From positions 930,001 to 994,000 of the forward strand of contig OY282455.1 of assembly GCA_958296195.1 (NCBI GenBank): DNA of 64,000 bases. The letters are read 5' to 3'. Positions within the stretch are counted from its first letter, which is position 1; each line of letters starts with the position of its first letter. The position numbers and the translations under genes are program-made. Under the pieces are notes generated by a model, which ran no database searches, was not told the DNA's origin, and was given only the letters and a program-made list of their open reading frames with translations. The stretch comes from an uncultured Pseudomonadales bacterium (GTDB taxonomy: Bacteria > Pseudomonadota > Gammaproteobacteria > Pseudomonadales > Azotimanducaceae). Shown in pieces: positions 9,812 to 18,033 of the stretch.

Positions 9812-10537
9812 AAAAACAGTGCCGCAAACACGAGAAGCGGGCGGCAACGTCGGGCGGTCGGAGGATGCGCCGCGATTTTGGTTGGGCTGGCCCCAGACAC
9901 GAAGCCTAGCCGAGCCAGCGGCCGCGCTATTGCACTAGGTCTCCGAGATTCTGCTCGAGAGGCCCGCTAAAGCAATCCAAGCCCATTCTTGCCGCAGGGC
10001 CGATGGGCGTGGCGCAGGACTGTCTGGCGGAGCTTGCTCAAAGGACGTAGGCAACTCAATATGTTGAAGCGGCGGGGCGCATCAAACTCGCCTTGCACAT
10101 CCTCTTGGCGTTCCCAAGGCGATGTGCGCCAATGCGGGCGGCGCCAAAAAACGGCGCCACGGATCGAGCGCTGATGTGTGCGCACAAGTGCCAAGAGCGG
10201 CGCTGCTGTCATGCTGGGGGGTTCCCGTTCGGCTTCGTTCGGGCGCTTCAGGTGAGCCTTAAGGTCACGGGCCTGAGCGAGGCGCAATGTCCTGAAGCAT
10301 CTCAATGCGCCCATATGAATGACCGGTTCCGCGAAGGGTGAGAACTCCGAAACCCTCCGCTCACGCGGGCGTTTGACCATCCGCCAAGCGGCGTTCGCTC
10401 CAACTATCGGGGCAATGTCGACGGCCATTCAAGCGCTCAACGCCAACGGCGCCCCATGCCGGGCCGGCCGGTGTTGGCGGCGGGGTCGGGGCGTCAGGAA
10501 AAAATTTCGGGTTCTCCCGGAATTCCCCCGAAAACCG

Positions 10538-10547
10538 TGCCATCATG
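10538..10547 (+). promoter_or_regulatory. GTGCCATCAT motif upstream of the ClpP-VirD4 cassette
   Basis: Plus-strand copy of the recurrent motif, 286 bases upstream of the start at 10834, preceded by an AT-rich tract near 10500. Function is inferred only from recurrence. Confidence 0.3.
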
Positions 10548-10833
10548 ATTTCAAGCCCACCAGCCGAAGCCCTTAGCGGGGAGCGGCCTGTCGGGCGGGC
10601 GGCGCACCGAACTGCGCCGTGAAGGAGCAAGCGGCGCCGGGACTGCAGCCACAGACCCGGCGCCTCGGCAGCACGCAAGGGACGGTGGCCCCAGCGCATC
10701 AGCAACGCGCATTGTCAACGGCTTCGGCCGGCAATGCAAGGCCCCCGCCGCGGCCGTTCAGGCCGCAATCCCTCCCGTGCGCGCCGATCGCGGAGCCGCT
10801 TGCGCGAAGGCTTTTCTGCAAGGGAGGAACCTC

Positions 10834-13569
10834 ATGGTTCAAGTTGAGTACGGCCCGGACCGGGCTGTTCTGTCGGTGTGCGGCGACGTCACCGACGAGT
10901 TGGTCATTGACCTGGCGGCGCAGATGCGCCGCCTGGTGGACGAGTGCTTCTACGACCGCATCGAGTTGGAGATCACGTCGAACGGCGGAATGGAGACGGC
11001 GCTGCGGTACTTCGTGGACGCGCTGGGGGGATTTCGGCGCGAGGGCGTTTCGGTGACGACGCGGGCGCTCACCAAGGCGGGGAGCGCGGCGGCGGTGATG
11101 CTCTCGATGGGGAGTTGGCGGGAGGCGGCGTCCAGGGCCGCCCTGACCTACCATTCGATGCACGTCGGCGGCTTGGACGGCGTCACGTCGAGGTCGGCGG
11201 CGGCCCTGCACGGCGTTCTGGCTTCGGCGGACCGCTGGATGCTGGATTGCCTGGCGGACCGGGGAATCGAGGCCGGCGGGGCCTCCCCGCCGCCCTGCGA
11301 GGAGGCCGCCGCGTCCCTGACGCCCGGCGACTGGGACGTCGTCCGCCGGCTTGCCGGCGAGGGCCTTGGCGGGGTGAACGGGGAGGCCGGGACGCCGGCG
11401 ATCGGCGCTGCGGCGCTGGAGCGGTTTCGCGGGACCGTTGCGGAGTGCGCCCGGGACGCCGCCGGCCTGCGCCGGCTCTACGAGTACCTGTTCACGCTGG
11501 ACCTCCCCATCTCCGCGGCGCTGGCAAGGGAGATGCGGCTGCTGGACGCGGTGGTTCCGCCCCGAGGGGCCGCCGCCAACGACGGGAGGGAGGGCGCCGG
11601 CGGCCTCCGCATACCGGAGTGGCGGGCGGCGTTCCGCCCCGACGGCCGGGTGTCCCGCGGCCTGCTGTGCCGGCACGTCCTGATCCTGGGCGAGACCGGT
11701 TCGGGCAAGACGGCTTCGGGGGTGCTGCCGGCGGTGGCCGCCCTGTTCGACCGGCGCCATCCGGTCAGCTGCGCCCTGGTGGTGGACCCCAAGCGCGAGA
11801 TCGGCGAAGCGCTGACCGCGCTGGAGGGCGCCGGCGGGGCGGATGTTCGGGCCTTCGATCCCAAGCCCGGACCGGGCGGGCCGACGCTCAACCTGATGGC
11901 GGGGCCGCAGTGGTCGCTGGACGGGGACATGGCGGCGGGGCGCTACCGGAGCGCCGCGCGCCGGATGCTGGTCCGCACCGGCACCCTGGCCTCCACGAGT
12001 CCGGGGGCGGTGCTGTCGGGCGGCGACGGCGGGCACCGGGAGTTCTACTGGCCCGCCGAAGGGGCGCAGCTCGGCGTTGCGGCCCTGGCGCTGGCGCTGC
12101 TGCTCGTCCGCAGGCGCCGCGAGGTCTTCGCCGGGCTGGACGGGGTAGGCCCGCGCCTGTCGGAGTCTCCCCGGACGCTCGCGGCGCTTCGCCGGTTCGG
12201 CGAGGAGGCCGGCTTCCTGTCCCCCGAGCCTGAGTTGGAGCGGATCGCGCGCCGGACGATCGAGCGGGCCCGGGCCGAAGGCCGCGCCGCGGCTGAGGGG
12301 GATCGGGATGAGACCGCGCCGTCCAGCGGCGCGCGCAAGGCCCTTGTGTGGTTCGCCCGCCGGGTGCGCCGCGCCGGCCTTTACAAAAGGTCCGCCGGCT
12401 TCCGCTCCGACTTCAGGCGGATTGTCGGGCGGGCGTCGGCCAAGTCGAGCCCGGAAAGCCTGCGGGCCGCCGCCGAGGAGTTGCCCGGCGCGTCCCTGCG
12501 CTGCCTGGACGACGCGGAGCTGCGCCCGTCGCCGAGCGCCATGGCCCTCGGCGGGCGGGTGCTGGAGTGGCTGTTCAAGATGGAGTCCCCCCGCCCGGCG
12601 CCGGCGGCCGGCGGGGCCCGGGCCAAGCGGCCTGACGGCGCCGACGCTCCCGCCGTTGCGCGCAGCCGCGTCGCCTTGGGCGCGGCCTGGGCCGCCGCGG
12701 CCCTTCGCCCCTTCGCCGGCAGCCCCGAGGCCGTCAGCGTGCTGGACGACATCGAGGGGTACTGGCTTTCCCTGGCCGGGGCCGGCGGCTCCGGCCAGTA
12801 CGCCGGCGCGTTCGGCTTCGGGCGGCTCTGCTTCACGGAGTTCAGCGACCCGGCCCCCGCCTGGACGCTCCGCTTCGGGGTGGAGCCGGGCGGGGCGCCG
12901 GACGGCGCGGTCGACTTCACCGAGGCGGTGGACGACGAGGAGCGCCTGCGGGTGGTCCTCGTCCAGCCGGCGCTGGGCGCGTCGGGGGACGGGCTGGTCG
13001 CCAAGTCCCTCAAGGCGTGCTTCTTCGAGGCGGTGCTGGGCAGCGCCAAGCGGCGCAGCGGCGGCGCGGACATGCCGCTGGTCGGCTACGTCGCCGACGA
13101 GTGCCACCGCTTCGTCACGTCCGACACGACGCACGGCGAGCAGTCCTACTTGGACTCGTGCCGGTCGTTCGGGGCGTTCTGCGTGCTGGCCTGCCAGTCC
13201 GCGTCGAGCCTGGAGCACGCGCTGGCGGAGGGCGGCGGCTCCGCCGAGGCCAACCGGTCCGCGCTGTCGGTGCTGCTCAACAACACCTGCACCAAGCTGC
13301 TGTTCCGCAGCACGGACGACGCCACCCGCGAACGGCTGGGGCGCCTGTGCCCGGCGCCGGCCTCGGGACCCAAGGTGGTCGACGTCCGCCCGCCCTCCAC
13401 GCTGCGGCCCGGCGAGTGCTACGCCGTGACCGCCGACGGGCGGTTCGAGCGCCGCCAACTGGAGGCGTTCGACCTCGGCCGCGCCGTCGCCCGGATCAAG
13501 GCGGCGAACCGGCCGGCGCCCGGCCCGGACGGGGCCGCTGCGGACGCCGGGCTGGAGGACGCGACGTGA
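10834..13569 (+). CDS. ClpP-like serine protease domain fused to VirD4/TraG-like ATPase
   Basis: 911 aa from ATG 10834, which is preceded by a good ribosome-binding site (AGGGAGG). Residues 1-240 look like a ClpP/SDH-type fold: LEITSNGG at 45-52, then KAGSAAAVMLSMG with the candidate nucleophile S84, TYHSMH with candidate H107, and a closing LLDAVVP near 236. The third catalytic residue is not obvious. Residues 260-890 resemble a type IV coupling-protein ATPase: Walker A GETGSGKT (286-293), ALVVDPK (314-320), a Walker B-like VADECH (753-758) and a sensor-like ACQSAS (786-791), with a long Arg/Ala-rich insertion about 430-620. No relaxase or secretion genes are nearby. The stop overlaps the next start (GTGA), so the cassette is translationally coupled. 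The role is unknown; defence or DNA transfer are both possible. Confidence 0.75.
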   Translation: MVQVEYGPDRAVLSVCGDVTDELVIDLAAQMRRLVDECFYDRIELEITSNGGMETALRYFVDALGGFRREGVSVTTRALTKAGSAAAVMLSMGSWREAASRAALTYHSMHVGGLDGVTSRSAAALHGVLASADRWMLDCLADRGIEAGGASPPPCEEAAASLTPGDWDVVRRLAGEGLGGVNGEAGTPAIGAAALERFRGTVAECARDAAGLRRLYEYLFTLDLPISAALAREMRLLDAVVPPRGAAANDGREGAGGLRIPEWRAAFRPDGRVSRGLLCRHVLILGETGSGKTASGVLPAVAALFDRRHPVSCALVVDPKREIGEALTALEGAGGADVRAFDPKPGPGGPTLNLMAGPQWSLDGDMAAGRYRSAARRMLVRTGTLASTSPGAVLSGGDGGHREFYWPAEGAQLGVAALALALLLVRRRREVFAGLDGVGPRLSESPRTLAALRRFGEEAGFLSPEPELERIARRTIERARAEGRAAAEGDRDETAPSSGARKALVWFARRVRRAGLYKRSAGFRSDFRRIVGRASAKSSPESLRAAAEELPGASLRCLDDAELRPSPSAMALGGRVLEWLFKMESPRPAPAAGGARAKRPDGADAPAVARSRVALGAAWAAAALRPFAGSPEAVSVLDDIEGYWLSLAGAGGSGQYAGAFGFGRLCFTEFSDPAPAWTLRFGVEPGGAPDGAVDFTEAVDDEERLRVVLVQPALGASGDGLVAKSLKACFFEAVLGSAKRRSGGADMPLVGYVADECHRFVTSDTTHGEQSYLDSCRSFGAFCVLACQSASSLEHALAEGGGSAEANRSALSVLLNNTCTKLLFRSTDDATRERLGRLCPAPASGPKVVDVRPPSTLRPGECYAVTADGRFERRQLEAFDLGRAVARIKAANRPAPGPDGAAADAGLEDAT

Positions 13570-14486
13570 GGCCCCGGGGAGGGGACGCCGCCGAGCAATG
13601 GCGGCGCTGGCTGGCCGAGGCGCAGCCGCCGCTGTCCGGCGCCCGGATGCTGGCGCGGGCCAGGCTGCGGCTCAACGCCTTCTGCTTCGGCGACGAGGCC
13701 GACGACGCGAAGGCCCCGGACTGGCCGCTGAACCCGGCGCAGGAGGCGGCGGTCGCCTCGGCGGCCGGGGCGCGGAGCGGGCCGGATCGGCTGCGCATCG
13801 TCGCCGACCTTATGGAGGCTTCGCCCATGTTCGACTGGTTCTCGTCCGTCAAGTCCTGCGTTGAGGCCGGAGTGGACCCCACCGATAGGTACTATCGGGC
13901 GTTCCACAGAATGGACCTGGACGACGGCGTTTTCTGCATGCCGAACGTCGGCGTCGTGGGGCCGGACGGCGCAAACTCGCCCGCCTTGCCCGGCTTCCGG
14001 CCCCATGTTCCGGGATGGAGCGGGCGCTGGCCCAAGGCGCTCGCCCTGGACGCCCGCGGCTGGGCGGCGGTGCTGTGGGCGCATCCCCGCGGCCGATGGT
14101 GCTGGTGGCCGGTTGAAGTGCTGGACCTTGACGAGGCGTCCATGCGCCTTGAGGACGCCTGGGTGAGGGACGGCATGGGCGGGCCGGACTGCATCGACGT
14201 CGGCGGGGGCTGCGTGGGCTTGGCCAACTTCACGCAGCTGCGCGGCTTCGACGGCGCCGACATCAACGATGCGGCCGGGCGCATCCTCGGCCTCTCCCCG
14301 GAGCGGACGCAGTGGCTCGGCGGGGCGGCGGGGGAGGCCGGGCCGTACTGGAGCGACAACCTGACGGGGCGGCACCTGGCCCAGATCTGCCGGGACGCGG
14401 CCGAGGGGGCGCATCCCAAGGGGCTTTGGGCCACGCTGTCGGAGGGGGTCGGGCGGCTGATGTTCGATCCCGTCCCGTACCCCTAG
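13566..14486 (+). CDS. Hypothetical protein, second gene of ClpP-VirD4 cassette
   Basis: 306 aa from a GTG at 13566 that overlaps the stop of the upstream ATPase gene (GTGA), indicating translational coupling. An open frame extends further upstream, but inside the ATPase gene its translation is arginine-rich shadow sequence. The protein appears soluble and rich in Gly, Trp and Asp, with segments such as WCWWPVEVLDLDEA and GLANFTQLRGFDGADIND. I recognise no domain and no catalytic signature. Its tight coupling suggests a partner or substrate of the ClpP-VirD4 fusion. Confidence 0.65.
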   Translation: MRPRGGDAAEQWRRWLAEAQPPLSGARMLARARLRLNAFCFGDEADDAKAPDWPLNPAQEAAVASAAGARSGPDRLRIVADLMEASPMFDWFSSVKSCVEAGVDPTDRYYRAFHRMDLDDGVFCMPNVGVVGPDGANSPALPGFRPHVPGWSGRWPKALALDARGWAAVLWAHPRGRWCWWPVEVLDLDEASMRLEDAWVRDGMGGPDCIDVGGGCVGLANFTQLRGFDGADINDAAGRILGLSPERTQWLGGAAGEAGPYWSDNLTGRHLAQICRDAAEGAHPKGLWATLSEGVGRLMFDPVPYP

Positions 14487-14566
14487 CGGCTGGGGGCGGA
14501 CGATGATGAACAACCGCGCTTCCGGCGCTTGGCGGTCGGCTGAACCGATGCGCACGGAGGCCCGGC

Positions 14567-15937
14567 ATGGCCGCGAAGCCTGACGGCGGGCGGGCGCTGT
14601 CCGCAGCCACCCTGCGCTGCTACGAATCGGCGCTGCGGAAACTGGACGGCCTCCTGCAGGGGGCGCCGGCGACGGACGCCTCCGTGGCGGACCGCCTTCA
14701 CGCCATGCGCCGGCGCGGGGCGTCGCGCAGTTCGGCCGCCGCCGTCGTCTCCGCCCTTTCATGGCGCGCCCGGCGGCAAGGCGCCCCGTCGCCCTGCGCA
14801 AGCCTGTGCAGGGCCGCGCTGGCGGCCTTTCCCAAGCCGGGCGGGAGCGGCGCCAAGGATCCCTCCGCCGTCACCCAGCGGGCCTACGAGCTCGCCCTGC
14901 GGCCGCTGGCGGCGCATCTGCAGGGCGCCGAGCCGAACGATGAACTGCTGGCCGGGCACGTCCGCAGCTTCGCCGAGCGGGGGCTGTCCCGCAGCGCGGC
15001 TCGGGCGGTCGTCACCGCTGCGGCGTGGGACGCAAGGCGCAGGGGCCGTCCCTCCCCCAAAGGGCCGCTGACCGCCGCCGCGCTGGCCGAACTGCCCTTG
15101 CGTTCAGGTCGCCGTCCGGAGAGGCCGGAGGACCTCTCAAAAGTCTCGCGCGCCATGTACGAGTGGGCTTTGCGCGGGCTGGACGCCGACCTTGAGGGCG
15201 CACCGCTCACCGATCGGACTTTGGCCGCCCACCTGCGGGGGCTTCTGGAGGCGCGGGATCCGCTGGCCCGGGCCGTGGCGGCGGTCTCCGCCGCGTCCTG
15301 GCGCATGGCGCTCCAGGGGCGGCCGTCGCCGCGTGGCCCGGAGACGGCGAAGGTCATGAAGTCCTTTCGTCTGGCGAACGTTGAAGGCCGCCTGCGGATC
15401 CGGCGGGGGCGCGGCGCCGCCGGGATTGCGCCGGCCACCCGCGCCAAGTACGAAATGGCGCTGCGGCGCATGGAGGCGGAGGGCGTCCCCATGACCGATG
15501 CGGGCTTGGCCCGGTTCATCAACCGTCAGCGGGAGCGGGGCAGGTCCGCGGGATCCGGGCGCCACGCCGCCTCGGCCGCCGCATGGGACGCCGAACGGCG
15601 CGGCCAAGCCAGTCCGGTCGGGTCGCTGACGAAGGCGGCGTTGCGGGAGTTCAAGCAATTCGACGCATCCCGCCCTCGGCGGAAGGTGGCAATTGCCGCG
15701 TCCACCCAGGCAGGCTACGAGGCCGCGCTGCGGCGCATGCGGGCGGAGATGGGCGCCGACCCCGACACGGACGAGCTGCTGGCGGCGCATGTGGGGGACG
15801 TCCTTCAAAGGGGCGTCTCCGTGCTGGCGGCGGCGTTCCGCGTCAGCGCAGCGGTCTGGTGGGCGAAGCGCAACGGGCTGGAGTCGCCCAACGGACCGCT
15901 CACCAAAGCCGCCCTGCGGACGGGGGCGAAGGGCTGA
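14567..15937 (+). CDS. Protein of five tandem recombinase core-binding-like domains
   Basis: 456 aa, 80 bases after the previous gene, with GGAGG a few bases before the ATG. Almost the whole protein is five degenerate repeats of about 85-95 residues, beginning near residues 11, 100, 190, 287 and 376. Each follows the pattern T-x-x-x-Y-E-x-A-L-R-x-(L/M) ... T-D-x-x-L-A-x-H ... R-G-x-S ... V-S-A-x-x-W-x-A-x-R-x-G-x-x-S-P ... L-T-x-A-A-L. This matches the SAM-like N-terminal core-binding domain of phage-type tyrosine recombinases. No R-H-R-Y catalytic domain follows. I infer a multivalent DNA-binding protein. A single-repeat paralogue lies downstream of the tRNA-Ser gene. Confidence 0.7.
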   Translation: MAAKPDGGRALSAATLRCYESALRKLDGLLQGAPATDASVADRLHAMRRRGASRSSAAAVVSALSWRARRQGAPSPCASLCRAALAAFPKPGGSGAKDPSAVTQRAYELALRPLAAHLQGAEPNDELLAGHVRSFAERGLSRSAARAVVTAAAWDARRRGRPSPKGPLTAAALAELPLRSGRRPERPEDLSKVSRAMYEWALRGLDADLEGAPLTDRTLAAHLRGLLEARDPLARAVAAVSAASWRMALQGRPSPRGPETAKVMKSFRLANVEGRLRIRRGRGAAGIAPATRAKYEMALRRMEAEGVPMTDAGLARFINRQRERGRSAGSGRHAASAAAWDAERRGQASPVGSLTKAALREFKQFDASRPRRKVAIAASTQAGYEAALRRMRAEMGADPDTDELLAAHVGDVLQRGVSVLAAAFRVSAAVWWAKRNGLESPNGPLTKAALRTGAKG

Positions 15938-15988
15938 TTGACTTCGGGTCCGCTCCTTCCTATCGGGATCGGGGCGCCCTGATTGGCG
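15926..15988 (+). repeat. Direct repeat, copy 1 (3' end and flank of repeat-protein gene)
   Basis: The sequence around the stop codon and just after (AAGGGCTGATTGACTTCG, then a CGCTCCTTCC...ATCGGGATCGGGGC segment) recurs at about 16834-16898 beyond the tRNA, so gene end and flank were duplicated together. Confidence 0.7.
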
Positions 15989-16191
15989 CACCCTTGGGAG
16001 CGCCCGTTGTTGGTTGCCGTGGCGGGGAGCCCACCAAACAAGTGGTGATGCAAGCCGCTCCACCGTGCAGGCGCGGGCTGCGGCGGGCTGCAGTGCGGGG
16101 AGGCTGTGCGGCACTGTGCGCGAGCTTCGGGATTCCCTTTGACGGCCCCTTGCCTGTCCGCCGGGACGCCCTTGGATGATGACTAGGGGGT

Positions 16192-16356
16192 GCTTTGGCG
16201 GGCCATGCGTCCCTGGATGCGCGCGTCGGCTCGTTCTGGATGCGCCATTCATGGAAGTGGGAAAAAGACGGCGAATCTGCGCCAGTTTATTTTTCTGACA
16301 AGCTGCTGGTTTTATTCAGGAAAAACGGAAAATGACGAAAAATTTCGAACGGCTAG
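16192..16356 (-). mobile_element. Remnant right end (copy A) of the zinc-ribbon transposon
   Basis: This matches the 5' flank of the intact transposase gene (26430-26592) over about 160 bases, including the shared segments GGCGGGCCATGCG, TTTTATTCAGGAAAAACGG and the terminal CGAACGGCTAG. The two copies diverge immediately after CTAG, which marks the element end at 16356. The transposase itself is absent to the left, so this is a decayed copy. Confidence 0.7.
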
Positions 16357-16408
16357 CGCATTTGCAGTTATGCTGACGCTCCCGCTCAATCAGACGGGCA
16401 GCACCCCC

Positions 16409-16496
16409 GGAGAGGTGGCCGAGCGGCTGAAGGCGCTCCCCTGCTAAGGGAGTATGGGCTAATCCCCCATCGAGGGTTCGAATCCCTCCCTCTCCG
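16409..16496 (+). tRNA. tRNA-Ser (anticodon GCU)
   Basis: 88 nt folding as a class II tRNA: acceptor stem GGAGAGG/CCTCTCC, D-arm GCCGAGCGGC-TGAAGGC, anticodon stem CTCCC/GGGAG with loop CTGCTAA (anticodon GCT, reading AGC/AGU), a long variable arm, T-arm GAGGG-TTCGAAT-CCCTC, and discriminator G. CCA is not encoded. It lies between two transposon-end sequences, 53 bases after one and 6 bases before the other, so this is an integration hotspot. Confidence 0.95.
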
Positions 16497-16502
16497 CGGC
16501 CA

Positions 16503-16520
16503 TAGCCGTTCGTATTTTTT
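16503..16520 (+). repeat. Inverted transposon-end-like sequence next to tRNA-Ser
   Basis: TAGCCGTTCGTATTTTTT is the near-perfect inverted counterpart of the right-end terminus AAAAATT(N)CGAACGGCTA seen at 16356, 23305 and 26592. It begins 6 bases after the tRNA 3' end, so an element end lies almost at the tRNA terminus. Confidence 0.55.
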
Positions 16521-16530
16521 GAAGGCGGTC

Positions 16531-16848
16531 ATGAAGGCCATTCATCTGGCGAGCGCCGAAGTCCGTCTGCGTATCCGACGGCGGCATGACCGCTCAGGAG
16601 TCGCGCCGGCCACCCGCGCCAACTACGAATCCGCGCTGCGGCGCATGCGGGCGGATCTGGGCGTCGAGCCGTCAACGGACGCACTGCTGGCAAAGCATGT
16701 CCGCCGCACCCTTCGCAGAGGCTTCTCCGCCCATTACGCGATGTTCAAAATAAGGGTCGCCGTCTGGTGGACGAAGCGCAACGGGCTGGAGTCGCCCAAC
16801 GGGCCGCTCACCAAGTCCGCCCTGCGGACGGGGCAAAGGGCTGATTGA
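16531..16848 (+). CDS. Single-repeat paralogue of the core-binding-repeat protein
   Basis: 105 aa from ATG 16531, or 109 aa from TTG 16519. Almost the whole sequence matches parts of repeats 4-5 of the 456-residue protein: the RLRIRR...VAPATRANYESALRRM start and the NGLESPNGPLTKSALRTG end. The DNA also matches after the stop. It therefore looks like a duplicated copy of the gene's 3' part that lost its internal repeats. It may still be expressed as a one-domain DNA-binding protein, or it may be a relic. It starts directly at the transposon-end-like sequence after the tRNA. Confidence 0.5.
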   Translation: MKAIHLASAEVRLRIRRRHDRSGVAPATRANYESALRRMRADLGVEPSTDALLAKHVRRTLRRGFSAHYAMFKIRVAVWWTKRNGLESPNGPLTKSALRTGQRAD

Positions 16849-16898
16849 CTTCGTGGGCCGCTCCTTCCCATCGGGATCGGGGCACACTTTTGGGAACG
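16834..16898 (+). repeat. Direct repeat, copy 2
   Basis: Second copy of the sequence at 15926-15988, spanning the stop of the single-repeat paralogue and about 45 bases beyond, with several substitutions. Confidence 0.65.
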
Positions 16899-16984
16899 AT
16901 CTGTGGTGATTTCAGCCCGAAGGGGGTTAAGGCCATGCTCTGCGGACGCTGCAGCCAAGGCATTGCTGCGCATGGATGATGCCT

Positions 16985-17253
16985 AGCGCTGGGAAGGCGC
17001 GGCCGGTTCTTCTGGCTGCACGGTTTCGATGGTGCCTGTGTCAATGAGGTGGCGGGCGCATCTTCGGCATTCCACTGACCTTGGCGCAATGGCTTGCGGG
17101 AGCAGTGGGACCGACCTGCCTCCACTGAAATGACAACTTAATCGGGGCGCACTTGACCGACGTCTGCTGATAGGTAGCCAAGGGGGCATCCTCGGAAGGC
17201 TGGGTCACGCTGTCGGATGGATCAGTGAACTTCACTTTAATCCGGGTTCTCAT
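16985..17253 (-). pseudogene. Possible frameshifted small zinc-ribbon protein relic
   Basis: Two overlapping minus-strand frames each look protein-like in a different half: an N-terminal part starting MRTRIKVKFTDPSDSV from 17253, and a C-terminal part with VECRRCARHLIDTGTIETV ending near 16985. The CxxC in the second half, and a single Cys in VKCAP in the first, suggest a Com-like zinc ribbon broken by a frameshift near 17050-17080. This is weak evidence. I see nothing else between 16900 and 17340. Confidence 0.2.
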
Positions 17254-17346
17254 CCCTAGAGAATGGGCACCATCACCGATGAGTCGAAGTTTTCTTGCAA
17301 GATGGGAAAATCCTTTTGAAAATTTAATGTGGGATATATAAACTCA

Positions 17347-17856
17347 TCATCCTCTCAAAATCTTCTCAATTGCCTTTTCATGATCGGAATGGCTGCGCAG
17401 CTTATGGCTTAACTCCTCAATAGTTTCCTCAATATACTTAACGCAACGCCAGTACATCCAATAAGTGATCAGCCAAGTCACTGGAATAGGCATGATCGTT
17501 AAAGAGAAAAAAACAGCTAAACCGGAGGACCATCCCGCCGTATTACCGCCCTGGAAGTAAACTAGTAGCACAACAAGAATCGCACAGACAAATGCAACTT
17601 TTTTTCCCCCTCTGTACTTGGCCTTGCACCCTTTCTCAAAGATTGAAATTCGCTCAGATATCTTAGTGGTGGCCTCGGCGTACCCTTCGTCTTCTGCCCT
17701 ATCCTTCAACGAGGTTTCATTCGCCTTGAGATGCTTATCCTTGGATTTTTGCACAGAATCTTTTAGGCGTTCCACGAACTTATCTGTCGCTGCGCTCCAA
17801 GAAACAAACAAAACGTTCACAGCGAAAGATATTTCTAGAAATGTTGAGTGGTCCAT
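17347..17856 (-). CDS. Membrane protein with two C-terminal TM helices, 169 aa
   Basis: The start at 17856 (MDHSTFLEISF) is chosen because AAGGGGAG lies just upstream; a TTG start at 17874 is possible. The N-terminal part contains a hydrophobic segment (about 5-20) and a charged, probably coiled-coil region (about 25-75, many Lys/Glu). Two transmembrane helices follow, near 88-105 (VAFVCAILVVLLVYF) and 115-140, and the C-terminus is charged (IEETIEELSHKL). The gene is AT-richer than the island around it. It is followed upstream on the same strand by an unknown 249-residue gene, 177 bases away. Family unknown; it could be a membrane effector or sensor. Confidence 0.6.
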   Translation of the reverse strand: MDHSTFLEISFAVNVLFVSWSAATDKFVERLKDSVQKSKDKHLKANETSLKDRAEDEGYAEATTKISERISIFEKGCKAKYRGGKKVAFVCAILVVLLVYFQGGNTAGWSSGLAVFFSLTIMPIPVTWLITYWMYWRCVKYIEETIEELSHKLRSHSDHEKAIEKILRG

Positions 17857-18033
17857 CGGTCTCCCCTTAAGCAAACTTTGCGCACGAGTTCTTTAACCAT
17901 TAGCCAAACTCGCGGACAATGGGCACAAAATTAAAAGGCGGCAATGCTTGCTTAATGCCGAAAATATGGAAGTAATGCGGAAGCCTCAAGAAAACTGCCT
18001 ACAGCAATGCAAATGATCCTAAAGGCCGCGCCC

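Larger units (their letters stand above)
9754..10833. other. Divergent intergenic region, about 1.1 kb
   Basis: This separates the minus-strand restriction operon from the plus-strand ClpP-VirD4 cassette. It contains a short inverted repeat, GGCAC(9807-9811)/GTGCC(9819-9823), and two oppositely oriented GTGCCATCAT motif copies, one serving each side. Open frames exist (for example minus strand 9967-10428), but they lack recognisable domains and look spurious. The function of the remaining 700 bases is unknown. Confidence 0.4.

Noticed and set aside
9967-10428. 153-aa minus-strand frame in the divergent intergenic region
   Set aside because: No ribosome-binding site, no recognisable domain, odd composition; likely spurious.
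10699-13458. 919-aa open frame on the minus strand
   Set aside because: Antisense shadow of the ClpP-VirD4 gene in very GC-rich DNA; the translation is Arg/Gly/Pro-rich with no domain.
13419-16252. Long minus-strand frames (460 and 371 aa)
   Set aside because: Antisense to the unknown gene and the core-binding-repeat gene; no protein-like segments.
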